Source: Nitrospirota bacterium
GTDB lineage: Bacteria > Nitrospirota > Thermodesulfovibrionia > Thermodesulfovibrionales > Magnetobacteriaceae
DNA: 32,277 nt
Direction of reading: 5' to 3'
NCBI GenBank assembly: GCA_015233615.1
Contig: JADFXJ010000003.1
Span: forward strand, 1-32,277
Shown here: positions 16,476 through 24,912 of the stretch, one piece after another
Numbering within the stretch: the stretch's first letter is position 1
Layout: each line of letters opens with the position of its first letter
Notes under the pieces: generated by a model
What the model saw: the letters and a program-made list of their open reading frames with translations, nothing else
Database searches by the model: none
Told to the model about the DNA's origin: nothing
Translations under genes and position numbers: made by a program

Positions 16476-17002
16476 AGTTATTCATAAATAACGCGCTCTC
16501 CCGCTTGATTATGGTAAAAACGTTAATTGCACCATTATTAATATAGAGCGGTATTTATTTCGGGGCTTTTCCCTCTTCGGGATAGCTGTGTTTTTGAAAA
16601 TGCCAAAAGGTATGCCGAAAGGTAGAGGTGCCCAAAGGCGCAGTAAGAATACCGAAAGGCGCCAGAAAAATGCCGAAAGGTGCCAATAGGCGATAGTACT
16701 CGATATCTAAGGTAGTGAGAAGTTGTAATGCGATTTCTCACGTCTTTAGATTGCGGGGGAAGCTATCGCCTGTATCACCAACCGGCTTTAAATGTTTCCA
16801 ACTTGCCGTCAACCGTATCCCGTTCGTTATCCTAACCCATTTGCCGTCAACCCCACCCATCTTCGTCATCTTTCCGGCTAGAGCCGTCAGCCGCATTCGC
16901 GGGCCGGAATCGCCCTTGCCCGGCAGTCCGGCATTCATCCTTTTAAATTCTCTGGCTTTTTCATCGTGAAAACCCATATAATAATTACATATCATAATTA
17001 CT
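16476..17002. other. 527-base rpsU-dnaG spacer, repeat-rich
   Basis: The gap has no convincing gene. It contains the short repeated unit at 16600-16685 and, from about 16805, pieces TTGCCGTCAACC (16803, 16850) and GAGCCGTCAGCCGCATTCGC (16881-16900) that match the dispersed REP-like family at 12946 and 14849. A minus-strand frame at 16738-16995 is made of this repeat and is rejected. A dnaG promoter should be near its right end, but I see only ATAATT-rich sequence. Confidence 0.5.
16600..16685. repeat. Five imperfect ATGCCGAAAGGYGCC units
   Basis: Units begin near 16600 (ATGCCAAAAGGT), 16612 (ATGCCGAAAGGT), 16628 (GTGCCCAAAGGCGC), 16650 (ATACCGAAAGGCGCC) and 16671 (ATGCCGAAAGGTGCC). Spacing is 12 to 22 bases. 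The core CCGAAAGG is constant apart from one base in two copies. No spacer-repeat regularity of a CRISPR array is seen. Confidence 0.5.
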
Positions 17003-18826
17003 ATGGCAATTGATTTTCAGAGCCTCAAAGACGAGATAAAAGACCGCGCCGACATAGTCGAGGTCATTTCACAATACGTGCAATTAAAAAAAGCCGGCTC
17101 CACCTACAAGGGGCTTTGCCCTTTCCACGCTGAAAAAACGCCGTCTTTCACCGTCAACCCCCAAAAACAGGTATTTCACTGCTTCGGTTGCGGCACGGGC
17201 GGGGACATCCTGGCCTTCCTCATGAAGCAGGAGCGAGTCAATTTCTTCGAGGCCATGCAGCTTCTTGCCGAAAGGGTCGGCGTTAAAATTCCGAACAGGG
17301 ATACCAGTTATGGCGGAGTCCCTCCGGCTAAACGGGAACTTCAGCGAAATATTCTCAATGCCGCAAAGGATTTTTTTGTCGTGTGCCTGACGCAATCGAA
17401 AACAGCCCGGGAGTACCTTAATCAACGTGGCATCTCTCCCGATACAATACGTATATTCTCATTAGGCTACGCACCGGAGGGAAAAGATACCCTTTACAGA
17501 CACCTGAAACAGCAGGGCTGCTCCGACCAGGACGTCAGGGAGGCCGCCGTAGTCAACGTAAAAGACGACCACTTTTTTGACACGTTCAGGGGACGAATAA
17601 TGTTTCCCATAAACAATGCCCACGGCGAAACCGTGGCTTTCGGCGGACGTGCCATAGGTGATTTACAGCCAAAGTACCTGAACTCGGCCGAAACCGCACA
17701 GTTCAAAAAGAGCAGGACTCTCTTTGGCCTCAATCTCGCCAAGGACTCCATCCGCACCAAAGAGCACGCCATACTGGTCGAAGGCTACATAGACGCCATA
17801 ACCTGCTTCCAGTACGGTTGGACCAACGTTGTAGCCCCGCTTGGCACGGCATTCACCGAAGATCATGCAAAAGTGCTGAAGAGATACACACAGTCGGTGC
17901 TCGTAGTCCTCGATGGTGATCGAGCCGGGATAGCGGCAGCCAGGCGGGCCATGGCAACCATATACAAAAACGGCATGGCCGCCAGGGCCGTACTGCTGCC
18001 GGAGGGAGGCGACCCAGACAGCTTTCTCAGGGAAAAGGGGGCGCAGGCCTTTACCGGAGTTCTCGCCGGGGGAAAAGAGCTCGTAGAATTCTTTCTTTCA
18101 ACCGGTGGCAAAGGCACGGAAAACCTTCGGGCTCTGTATGAAATATTCACCGTAATCGAAGATACTGTATTAAAATCTAAACTCTTATCCGAGCTCTCGG
18201 ACAAGGCCTTTATATCCGAAACCATTCTGAGGGAAGGCATGAAAAATGTAAAGCCCGGAGGCCATTCTCCACAAGGTGCCGCCAACTCCCGGCCCTACGT
18301 AAAGACCGGCCGCCCTGATTCCCGGCCGTCCCACTATGGAAACGATGGAGACGGCCCGCAAAAAGTGCCCACGCCGGTACGGCGAAAACTCTCCGACGAG
18401 GAGGTACTACTCAGCATATACCTGTGTTTCCCCGATGAGGCCTCGTCAATCAAAGACAAACTCGACGTCGGCGAGTTGAAAGACGCAATGGTTAAGAAGA
18501 TCTTTACTTCGATTTTCGAGAAAAAGGCTATGCCCACCTTTGATTCCATCTCGGCACTCAGCGCTGCCGAAGAACTTCCCCTGCTGTCCGGGTTAATGGT
18601 TGAGCCCTTCATAGATAGGGAAAAAGTCGAAGAAAACGTAGAATGGTACATACATGCCATAAAAAAACGCAACGTAGATTCAGCCCTGAAAGAACTCGAT
18701 ATAAAGCGCAATATAGCCGAAAACAATGGAGACTACGATCTGGTCAATTCACTGCTGATGGAGCAACGAGAGCTTCTGGCCAAAAAGCAGAGCCTCGAAA
18801 AAAACAGACCCCTGCAGAATTACTAA
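17003..18826 (+). CDS. dnaG: DNA primase
   Basis: The 607-residue protein is a full DnaG, which makes RNA primers for replication. The N-terminal CHC2 zinc finger has Cys39, His42, Cys60, Cys63 (LCPFHAEKTPSF ... HCFGCGTGG). The catalytic core has the FRGRIMFPI and FGGRA motifs (near 193-215) and the TOPRIM acidic residues VEGYIDAI (Glu about 260) and LDGDRAG (about 303-305). The C-terminal about 170 residues form the DnaB-binding domain after a Gly/Pro/Arg-rich linker (HSPQGAANSRPYVKTGR). Length is normal. No Shine-Dalgarno is visible before the ATG at 17003, so translation may start weakly. Downstream are a tRNA and the zinc-ribbon gene, not rpoD. Confidence 0.95.
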   Translation: MAIDFQSLKDEIKDRADIVEVISQYVQLKKAGSTYKGLCPFHAEKTPSFTVNPQKQVFHCFGCGTGGDILAFLMKQERVNFFEAMQLLAERVGVKIPNRDTSYGGVPPAKRELQRNILNAAKDFFVVCLTQSKTAREYLNQRGISPDTIRIFSLGYAPEGKDTLYRHLKQQGCSDQDVREAAVVNVKDDHFFDTFRGRIMFPINNAHGETVAFGGRAIGDLQPKYLNSAETAQFKKSRTLFGLNLAKDSIRTKEHAILVEGYIDAITCFQYGWTNVVAPLGTAFTEDHAKVLKRYTQSVLVVLDGDRAGIAAARRAMATIYKNGMAARAVLLPEGGDPDSFLREKGAQAFTGVLAGGKELVEFFLSTGGKGTENLRALYEIFTVIEDTVLKSKLLSELSDKAFISETILREGMKNVKPGGHSPQGAANSRPYVKTGRPDSRPSHYGNDGDGPQKVPTPVRRKLSDEEVLLSIYLCFPDEASSIKDKLDVGELKDAMVKKIFTSIFEKKAMPTFDSISALSAAEELPLLSGLMVEPFIDREKVEENVEWYIHAIKKRNVDSALKELDIKRNIAENNGDYDLVNSLLMEQRELLAKKQSLEKNRPLQNY

Positions 18827-18881
18827 AGCAAATTCCCCGTAAAATAAATTTCACCTAAACGTAAAATATATCAAATACCAC

Positions 18882-18911
18882 TTGACCGGGACGTGCCCGT
18901 GAAGTTATAGT
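18882..18911 (+). promoter_or_regulatory. Promoter of the tRNA gene
   Basis: TTGACC (18882-18887) is followed by TTATAG after 17 bases or TATAGT after 18 (18906-18911). It is 45 bases before the mature tRNA and just after the dnaG stop. Confidence 0.45.
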
Positions 18912-18955
18912 AAAAGACCTTACGTATGTAATGCAACACATGGCGTGTGTACGGG

Positions 18956-19028
18956 GGGCCCATAGCTCAGTTGGTAGAGCTACCGGCTCATAACCGGTTG
19001 GTCCCAGGTTCGAGTCCTGGTGGGCCCA
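18956..19028 (+). tRNA. tRNA with CAU anticodon (Met elongator or Ile2)
   Basis: The cloverleaf is complete. The acceptor stem GGGCCCA pairs with TGGGCCC (19021-19027), with A at the discriminator position. D arm GCTCAGTTGGTAGAGC. The anticodon stem ACCGG/CCGGT encloses loop CTCATAA, so the anticodon is CAT (18989-18991). The T arm CCAGGTTCGAGTCCTGG has the normal GTTCGAGTC. The first pair is G:C and the anticodon stem lacks the GGG/CCC run of initiators, so it is not tRNA-fMet. Elongator Met and Ile2 (which needs lysidine) cannot be told apart safely here. CCA is not encoded. It is a single tRNA, not part of a cluster. Confidence 0.9.
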
Positions 19029-19086
19029 TTATGAGTTTTATAATAAACATCATTAGAGTCAGTCGCAGCTAAGGCATGGAGGTTCA

Positions 19087-19824
19087 ATGTTAGAAGAGCT
19101 AAATCTCCTGAGGGAGATGCAGTCTCTTGATACGGAAATAATCAAGCTAAAGACGTTAATAGAAAAAGCTCCCCTGAAAGCCATTGAAGGAGACGCATCG
19201 TACAAAGAAGCCTCTTCCGTATACGAGCAGAAGAAGAGTGAACTGGCAGCCATTTTCAAGCAAAAAAAGGAGCTGGAGATGGCGGCGGAAGAAAAATCGG
19301 ACAGGGTTAAAAAGCTCAGGACAAGATCTTCGGACATAAAAACCAACAAAGAGTATCAATCCCACTTGAAAGAGATCGAACAGGCAGAGAAAGATTTCCG
19401 CCTCATCGAAGACGATATCCTTGCCATTATGGAAAAAACCGAAGCAATCGAAAAAACCCTCGCTAAGAACGGAGTGCAATTTAAGCAGGAGCAGGAAAGA
19501 TTAACGGCTAAAAAGGCGGTAGTTAAAAAAGAGCTCGAAGATGCCGGGAAAGAACTTGAGTTCCTTTTAGGGAAAAGGCAAAAACTCGTCAGGACAATAA
19601 CGGGCAAAGACATGGGTACGTACGAAAGGTACATGGCCCTCCTCGAGAAGAAAAACGGATTGGCCGTCGTCAAAGCCGAAAAGGACGTGTGCATGGGCTG
19701 CAATATGAGCATGCCGCCACAACTTTTCGTGGAAGTCACCAAGAGCGAGAAACTGGTAACCTGCCCGCAGTGCGGCAGGATAATGTACTACGCAGAGGAG
19801 GCCAACGGCGACGAAAACAACTGA
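19087..19824 (+). CDS. C4-type zinc-ribbon coiled-coil protein (CdsZ/CT398-like)
   Basis: The 245-residue protein is mostly a long antiparallel coiled coil (residues 1-190, with heptads rich in Glu, Lys, Leu, for example LEMAAEEKSDRVKKLRTRSSDIKTNKEY). A C-terminal zinc ribbon follows, with Cys202 and Cys205 (VCMGCNMSMPPQ) and Cys226 and Cys229 (CPQCGRIMYY). The NKEYQSHLKEIE segment of the coil is characteristic. In Chlamydia the relative CT398 binds sigma54 and secretion parts, but in most bacteria the role is not established. It is commonly found near rnpB, as here: it ends 33 bases before the RNA starts. A GGAGG ribosome-binding site sits 4 bases before the ATG. Cytoplasmic. Confidence 0.85.
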   Translation: MLEELNLLREMQSLDTEIIKLKTLIEKAPLKAIEGDASYKEASSVYEQKKSELAAIFKQKKELEMAAEEKSDRVKKLRTRSSDIKTNKEYQSHLKEIEQAEKDFRLIEDDILAIMEKTEAIEKTLAKNGVQFKQEQERLTAKKAVVKKELEDAGKELEFLLGKRQKLVRTITGKDMGTYERYMALLEKKNGLAVVKAEKDVCMGCNMSMPPQLFVEVTKSEKLVTCPQCGRIMYYAEEANGDENN

Positions 19825-19857
19825 AAGCAAAAATCAGGCCAAATTAAAGCCGTTTAG

Positions 19858-20292
19858 GGCAGAGCAGACCAGGCGGCCGCTCCGGAGTTTATAGTTTGCA
19901 CGTAGACACCGGAGAGGAAAGTCCGGGCTTCGCAGGGCAGGACGGCTGTTAACGGCAGCCGGGGGCGACCCCAGGGAAAGTGCAACAGAAAATACACCGC
20001 CCGCTGAAAAGTTGCCGGGAAATTGTCGACAATTGTCAAAAACTTGAAGCTTCCTATCATGCGGGTAAGGGTGAAATGGTGAGGTAAGAGCTCACCCGCC
20101 GCCGCGGTAACGCGGGGACGTGGTAAACCCCGTCCGGAGAAAGGCTGAATAGGTTTTGCATATCGGGTTGCCCGCCCGATTTCCCGTACGGGGAAAGGCA
20201 AAACGGGTACCAGCCGCTTGAGGCCGAAAGCGATTTCGGCATCCAGATGAATGGTCGCATTACACAGAACCCGGCTTACGGTCTGCTCTGCT
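19858..20292 (+). ncRNA. rnpB: RNase P RNA, class A
   Basis: This is the ribozyme part of RNase P, which trims tRNA 5' leaders. The ends pair as P1: GCAGAGCAGACC (19859-19870) with GGTCTGCTCTGC (20280-20291). Conserved regions are all present in order: GAGGAAAGTCCGGGC (CR I, about 19914), the ACAGAAA element (about 19985), GGTAAGGGTGAAA (about 20063), AGGTAAGAGCTCACC, and the CR V stretch AGATGAATGGTCGC ... ACAGAACCCGGCTTA (about 20245-20278). Exact ends could be off by a few bases. Its 3' end is 60 bases before the GT9 gene start. Confidence 0.92.
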
Positions 20293-20351
20293 CATTTATT
20301 TCGGAATATTCCATAATTTCCGCACCTAAACCGGAATTTTTGTACCCGAAA

Positions 20352-21578
20352 ATGAACAAAATAGAAGCACTTAAAAAGATAGACTCTCTGCTTGGGCCAC
20401 CCCTCGTTAAGGCACTCAGCCTGCTCTTACTTTCCCAACAGAAACGACGCGAAAAACAGGAGAGGAAACCTGAAAGGGCTGCAACCTCCTTTTCCGTCAT
20501 TCCGGCTTGTCCGGAATCTGGGTCGGCGCCCCCGGCTGTAGTGCCGGCTGCCGCTATCAGGCTGGTACTCTTCATACGTCCGGGCGGAATCGGAGACGCG
20601 GTACACTTGATACCGGCCATAAGAGCCTTCAAGGCCATGATCGGATCAGCGGAAATACACTTACTCTGCGAAAAAAGAAACGCGGGTGTCTTCTCTCTCT
20701 GCACGGAGATAAGCCGGATTTACCTCTACGACAAAGGCCCTGGCCTCCTTACGTGTCTGGCTAACCGCTACGACGCGGTAATAGACACGGAGCAGTGGCA
20801 CAGGCTGTCAGCCATAATGGCGGTGCTGTCGCGGGCGCCCGTTACGGTGGGGTTTGGCACGAACGATAGGAAAATCCTCTTTACCCACTCCGTTGCCTAC
20901 AGCCACGACGACTATGAGGTTCTAAGCTTCATGCACCTGCTGGAACCTATAATGGAGCCTATGTTGGGGCCATTAACGGCAACGGCGCCCACCTTTGACG
21001 ATGATGCGCCTTTCATCAATGTAGGTGAAGACGTTGGCGAACCGGAAGCCGGGTTGCAAAACCTATTGCCGCTTTATCCCGGCGACACTCTCGTATCCAT
21101 ATTTCCCGGGGCCTCCGTAAAGGAGCGGCAGTGGGGAGGCCACAGGTATGGCCTCGTATCTGCGGCTTTAATTGCGCGGGGCCTCAAGGTTGCGATAATC
21201 GGTGCCCCATCCGATACGCTGCACGCCAGGGCTATCATAAAACAGTGCCCGGCGTGCCTGGATCTCACCGGCAAGACGTCCCTCGCGGGAACTGCCGCAG
21301 TACTGAAGCGCTCCGGCCTCCTTATAAGCGCGGATTCCGGTATACTTCACCTTGGCGTAGCCGTTGGCACCCCCACGGTTTCACTCTTTGGCCCGGGGAT
21401 CGAGAAAAAATGGGGCCCAAAGGGGAAACGCCACAGGATTATAAACAAATGCCTCCCGTGCAGCCCCTGTACGGAGTTCGGCTATACCCCCACCTGCAAA
21501 ATAAACGTTAAGTGCCTCTCCATGATTACCGAAGACGAAGTCATAGAAGCGGCCGTCGAACTGCTCGCGGATGGATAA
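20352..21578 (+). CDS. Glycosyltransferase family 9 (heptosyltransferase-like)
   Basis: From the chosen ATG the product has 408 residues. It shows the GT9 (GT-B) pattern: RLVLFIRPGGIGDAVHLIPAIRAFK at the start of the N-terminal domain, VIDTEQWHRLSA, VGFGTNDR, then the C-terminal domain with VSIFPGASVKERQWG, AIIGAPSD, DLTGKTSLAGTAAVLKRSGL, and ISADSGILHLGVAVGTPTVSLFGPG. A Cys-rich end (CLPCSPCTEFGYTPTC) is common in such enzymes. It likely adds a sugar to lipopolysaccharide core or another glycan at the inner membrane. A longer frame from 20247 is excluded because it would lie inside rnpB. Residues near 50-65 (SFSVIPACPESGSAPP) come from an inserted REP palindrome. No clear ribosome-binding site is seen. 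Confidence 0.85.
   Translation: MNKIEALKKIDSLLGPPLVKALSLLLLSQQKRREKQERKPERAATSFSVIPACPESGSAPPAVVPAAAIRLVLFIRPGGIGDAVHLIPAIRAFKAMIGSAEIHLLCEKRNAGVFSLCTEISRIYLYDKGPGLLTCLANRYDAVIDTEQWHRLSAIMAVLSRAPVTVGFGTNDRKILFTHSVAYSHDDYEVLSFMHLLEPIMEPMLGPLTATAPTFDDDAPFINVGEDVGEPEAGLQNLLPLYPGDTLVSIFPGASVKERQWGGHRYGLVSAALIARGLKVAIIGAPSDTLHARAIIKQCPACLDLTGKTSLAGTAAVLKRSGLLISADSGILHLGVAVGTPTVSLFGPGIEKKWGPKGKRHRIINKCLPCSPCTEFGYTPTCKINVKCLSMITEDEVIEAAVELLADG
20499..20517. repeat. REP palindrome inside the GT9 coding sequence
   Basis: ATTCCGGCTTGTCCGGAAT is a near-perfect palindrome. With flanks CCGTC on the left and CTG on the right it matches the reverse complement of the intergenic copy at 28525-28544 almost exactly (one base longer in the loop there). 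It is translated as SVIPACPESG. Confidence 0.8.
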
Positions 21579-21814
21579 AAATTAACGATGGTGATTAAAT
21601 TTTGTAATCCACATAGGTCTGCAATTGCCGCTTAGATAAGTCTTCCCATCGAGCGGGCCTACGGAGCTCCCTTTTATGGTACCGGTATAACGGTTTTTAA
21701 TTGCAGGTATAGATTAGCAGGACAATACTCTTATCCCGGACTTGCCTTACCCACTGATGAACGGTTACGAACGATCTTTAGTAACATACTGTTTAAGTTT
21801 CTCCTTAGAAAAGT

Positions 21815-22495
21815 TTAGTTCGAAGTGCCTCCGGGTGTTGGAGAAGCTACAGGTTTCGAAGAAGCTCCGGGTTTTGGAGTTGGAGACGGGACGGGACTTG
21901 ATGTACCACCGGGTTTCGAAGAAGCTTCAGGTTTTGGAGATGAAGAGGGGGTAGGACTTGATGTATCGCCGGGTTTTGGAGCATTTTCCGTTACCGCTGC
22001 ATTGACAAGGGCCGCGCCATTACTTGCAAGTATTCTGGCAGCCAGACCGGTTGCAAAATACTGTGCAATGCTTACGCCATCCTTTCCACTGGTTTTCGAG
22101 CCGAAACTAGCTAAAACCGAATAGGAATCAGATTCATGGGATGTACCGGCAGAATTACTGGCACCCACGCCACGATAAAAACAGTGAGATTGATCCGGAC
22201 TTGTTATTGATGCATCTACCTCTGAACATGGTTTTATTTCACCACCGGAAGCCTTACCATTATAATTATTAGCCAACAAGGGCATCCAGACGAATTCTTG
22301 CCGTGCATAGCCAACCGTTATGCTTGGCTGATTCGAAACTGTAGAAACGGATATATCTACGGCAAGCTTTGTGTTTGTCCCAAAAATAAGGGTATTCGTA
22401 TGTTGCGGAGTACTGCTGCACGCGTCTAAAATCAAAAAGACTCCACATAAAAAGATACAACATAATGCTTTAGCTACGGTGATACGGTTGCACAT
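21815..22495 (-). CDS. Lipoprotein with Pro/Ser/Lys-rich repeat tail
   Basis: The 226-residue product starts with a signal peptide (AKALCCIFLCGVFLILDAC) and lipobox LDAC with Cys26. The middle part (about 35-165) has alternating strands: LAVDISVSTVSNQPSITVGYARQEFVWMPL and an SVLASFGSK segment. It recalls uncharacterised outer-membrane lipoproteins, but I cannot name the family. Residues 168-226 are low complexity, with two 20-residue repeats of the type PKP(E/G)ASSKPGGTSSP. Such tails often cross peptidoglycan or carry sugars. The start ATG has GGAGGAAGG upstream and overlaps the end of the preceding gene by 22 bases. Confidence 0.7.
   Translation of the reverse strand: MCNRITVAKALCCIFLCGVFLILDACSSTPQHTNTLIFGTNTKLAVDISVSTVSNQPSITVGYARQEFVWMPLLANNYNGKASGGEIKPCSEVDASITSPDQSHCFYRGVGASNSAGTSHESDSYSVLASFGSKTSGKDGVSIAQYFATGLAARILASNGAALVNAAVTENAPKPGDTSSPTPSSSPKPEASSKPGGTSSPVPSPTPKPGASSKPVASPTPGGTSN
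21846..21965. repeat. Two 60-base tandem repeats in the lipoprotein tail
   Basis: Units 21846-21905 and 21906-21965 are alike at most positions; each ends GGACTTGATGTA and each contains GGTTTCGAAGAAGC. A partial third copy follows at 21966. They encode the repeated Pro/Lys/Ser tail, so copy number could vary by slippage. Confidence 0.7.
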
Positions 22496-22884
22496 ATACC
22501 TTCCTCCATAATTTTTGTGTTTGATAGGGTTTCAAAAACCCGATCGAGTTGTCGTTTATCCGTTACTCTTATGACCAGCCTGCAATCGAGCGGAATGAAC
22601 TCATTCCTTTCGTGAAAATAACCCACACCCATTCCATTATATATACGAAGGCCAAACGTTTCTATTTCGGATACTTTAAATTCTTCGTTATGTCCAAAAG
22701 TTGGGGGTTCGATTACCTTTACATATCCGAAATAGTGTTTTACAACGCTGCCGTCATATCGAATGGTAGTTAACGGGGTGCATCCGGTCAATATTAAAAC
22801 CGCTCCGATTGAGTATAAAATCAATGCCGCTATCGCAGTCGGTGTTTTGTTTACCCTTTTGTTATCGCCAACGACGTTTTTCAT
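22474..22884 (-). CDS. Small lipoprotein of unknown function
   Basis: The 136-residue product has a long polar N-terminus, then ALILYSIGAVLILTGC with lipobox LTGC. Ile or Thr before the cysteine is normal. After the cysteine comes TPLTTIRYDGSVVKHYFGYVKVIEPP, then strands IETFGLRIYNGMGVGYFHERNEFIPLDCRLVIRV. I recognise no named family. The start ATG at 22884 is preferred over GTG at 22887 since AGGA of the GH13 stop region is 8 bases before it. It sits 9 bases after the GH13 stop and overlaps the next lipoprotein gene by 22 bases, so the three form one tight operon. Confidence 0.7.
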   Translation of the reverse strand: MKNVVGDNKRVNKTPTAIAALILYSIGAVLILTGCTPLTTIRYDGSVVKHYFGYVKVIEPPTFGHNEEFKVSEIETFGLRIYNGMGVGYFHERNEFIPLDCRLVIRVTDKRQLDRVFETLSNTKIMEEGICATVSP

Positions 22885-22893
22885 CACGGTTTC

Positions 22894-24717
22894 CTATTTA
22901 CCAAGTATCTGTGCTTCCATCGGCAATAGTTTCACTTTAACGATGCGCGCCGGGCCGTTGGTGATTTTACCGTAGGGTTCTATTATTTTAGCGCTTCCGG
23001 CTTGCACTTCGGTCGTCTGGTACTGCGTTTTTGTGCCTTGATTGCTGTAGAGTATATTCCATTTTGAACCTACGGGACCGAGTGCGTAGTCCACTATGAC
23101 GAATCCCTCCCATGCGGCATTCATATTAGTGTTGAGAATGACCAGGTTCTCCGTCTCAAAGAGTATGCGAGAGTAGGCCAGGACTCCCTGTTTAAAGCTT
23201 GAAATGCCGAATTCATAGCCGTTTCCGGATATTTGCCTGAAGTACTGTCTGCCGTACCTTAGTGCAGGATAGGACGCGCGCACCTGCGCGATGCTTTTTA
23301 CGGCCTTGTAAAACGGATGATCTTCGTCAAATGCCCCGGGTTTTCCCCAGAGTGCCTCACGGACAAACGAATCTTCTTTGGTCGAAGTCCATCCGCATAG
23401 ACCTTGTTCCGTTCCATAATATATGCATGGCACGCCTTGTATCGTAAGCAATGCGGCCAACCCCATGGTAAGCTGAGGAGCGTACTTGTTAGGATCGCTG
23501 GGGTCGCTATAGTAAAAACGTTTCTTTCTGTCGTGGTTGTCTATAAAGGTTACAAAATACTTACCGGCTTCACCGTGCGAACTCATCAGGTCTTTTTGGA
23601 CGTCTTTTCTATGGTTGTACATGTTAACCACTTGGACAGGAGGAGTATAACCCTTTAAGACGTTAGGCAAATTTTCAAATAACGGAAAGTCAAGAGCCGC
23701 ATCCACTCCAACGACGCCGTCGTCATCGGAGGTGTGGCGGCCGGTGTATAAGGCGATCTTTTCCTCACCGTCGGCTACCTCGCCGAAGGTAAAAAAGTTT
23801 TTTTTGCCTATAGACAATGCAAACTCACGCATGGCATTTCCGAAAAGGAGTTCGAAGTCCCGTTCGATATATTTAAGCGTGTCTATGCGAAAACCATCCA
23901 CGTCGAATTTTGCAATAAAATACTGATATGATTTAATCAAAATGTCTCTTACCGGATAATAATCGTGCTTTGAAAGTTTGTCCGGATATTTGGTTACCAT
24001 TTCCTTTAGGGAACAAAAGTCACCCTCCAACTCATTACTTTCTCTGAACCGGCCTCTTCTGCGGAGGTACTCGTTTTTACGCAGTTCGGCAGGCCAGACT
24101 GCGGCATCGGGATGACATTGTGCGGGAGCGTCCTTCCACCGGCCGATGTCGTTTTCGTCGCGCCAGTAGACGTCGTATGCATCGTCTCTCCAAGGCATTT
24201 CGCGTTGGCGACTGCCGTTGTCGTCGTATTCGAATATGTCACCGCAGTGGTTTAGTACTATGTCCATTATAACGTATATGCCCCTTGCGTGGGCCTCGTC
24301 AACGAGTCTTACGAGGTCCGAGTCGGTACCGAAACGTGGGTCGACGTTCAAAAAGTCCATTATGCCGTAGCCGTGATAGCCATCCTGTTTCTGACAATTT
24401 TTAAGTACCGGGGTGAGCCACAATGCCCCAACTCCCATGGAATTCAAATAGTCGAGCTTTTCCCGTATGCCGTTGATCGTGCCTCCCTGAAAGAACGTGC
24501 ACATTGCGTCATAGGGCAATTTTTTGGGTTTTTTCGACGGGTTGTTGAACCTGTCTACCATGATGAAATAAATCCACTGATCGCGCCAGTCGCCAGGGGA
24601 GGGAAACGGTGAGATTATCTCTACGGTTTGACCGTTTACGTCCACTTTCTTTGTCGTTTTTTTCATAGCAGCTTCTATTGCGGCCCTGTAAAGAGGGCTA
24701 TTAATTGAATCGACCAT
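22894..24717 (-). CDS. Glycoside hydrolase family 13 (alpha-amylase type), cytoplasmic
   Basis: The 607-residue protein has the GH13 barrel: WIYFIMVDRFNNP, FFQGGTINGIREKLDYL, region I DIVLNH (152-157), region II DGFRIDTLKY with nucleophile Asp279, region III FTFGEV with acid/base Glu313, and region IV TFIDNHD with Asp396. The stretch YHGYGIMDFLNVDPRFG is typical of alpha-amylases and cyclomaltodextrinases. It ends with a beta-rich C domain. No signal peptide is seen, so it should act on internal glycogen or maltodextrin. Catalytic residues are intact. The ATG has a strong AAGGAGG ribosome-binding site. It heads an operon with two lipoproteins, an odd pairing for a cytoplasmic enzyme. Confidence 0.85.
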   Translation of the reverse strand: MVDSINSPLYRAAIEAAMKKTTKKVDVNGQTVEIISPFPSPGDWRDQWIYFIMVDRFNNPSKKPKKLPYDAMCTFFQGGTINGIREKLDYLNSMGVGALWLTPVLKNCQKQDGYHGYGIMDFLNVDPRFGTDSDLVRLVDEAHARGIYVIMDIVLNHCGDIFEYDDNGSRQREMPWRDDAYDVYWRDENDIGRWKDAPAQCHPDAAVWPAELRKNEYLRRRGRFRESNELEGDFCSLKEMVTKYPDKLSKHDYYPVRDILIKSYQYFIAKFDVDGFRIDTLKYIERDFELLFGNAMREFALSIGKKNFFTFGEVADGEEKIALYTGRHTSDDDGVVGVDAALDFPLFENLPNVLKGYTPPVQVVNMYNHRKDVQKDLMSSHGEAGKYFVTFIDNHDRKKRFYYSDPSDPNKYAPQLTMGLAALLTIQGVPCIYYGTEQGLCGWTSTKEDSFVREALWGKPGAFDEDHPFYKAVKSIAQVRASYPALRYGRQYFRQISGNGYEFGISSFKQGVLAYSRILFETENLVILNTNMNAAWEGFVIVDYALGPVGSKWNILYSNQGTKTQYQTTEVQAGSAKIIEPYGKITNGPARIVKVKLLPMEAQILGK

Positions 24718-24912
24718 AATACTTATACCTCCTTATTATAAAAAATATATCACACGATATGTGGTATTACTGCTTTGACGATTACGGATTCGGATGTAGC
24801 AAATCATAATAAACCTGGGTTATATTTGCCTGCTCCCGTAGGCATCGTCACGGCCGTACCATCAGCAATACGGAGTATTTGCCCGAGACGCCAAATAGTA
24901 TATCAGACGGTA

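Noticed and set aside
16600-16685. CRISPR array
   Set aside because: Units are short (about 15 bases) with irregular 0-8 base gaps and no unique spacers; no cas genes nearby.
16738-16995. 85-codon minus-strand frame in the rpsU-dnaG spacer
   Set aside because: Its sequence (LPGKGDSGPRMRLTALAGKM) comes from the dispersed GCCGTCAGCCG repeat; there is no ribosome-binding site.
20247-20351. N-terminal extension of the GT9 protein
   Set aside because: It would be read from the conserved CR V part of rnpB; the ATG at 20352 leaves a complete GT9 protein.
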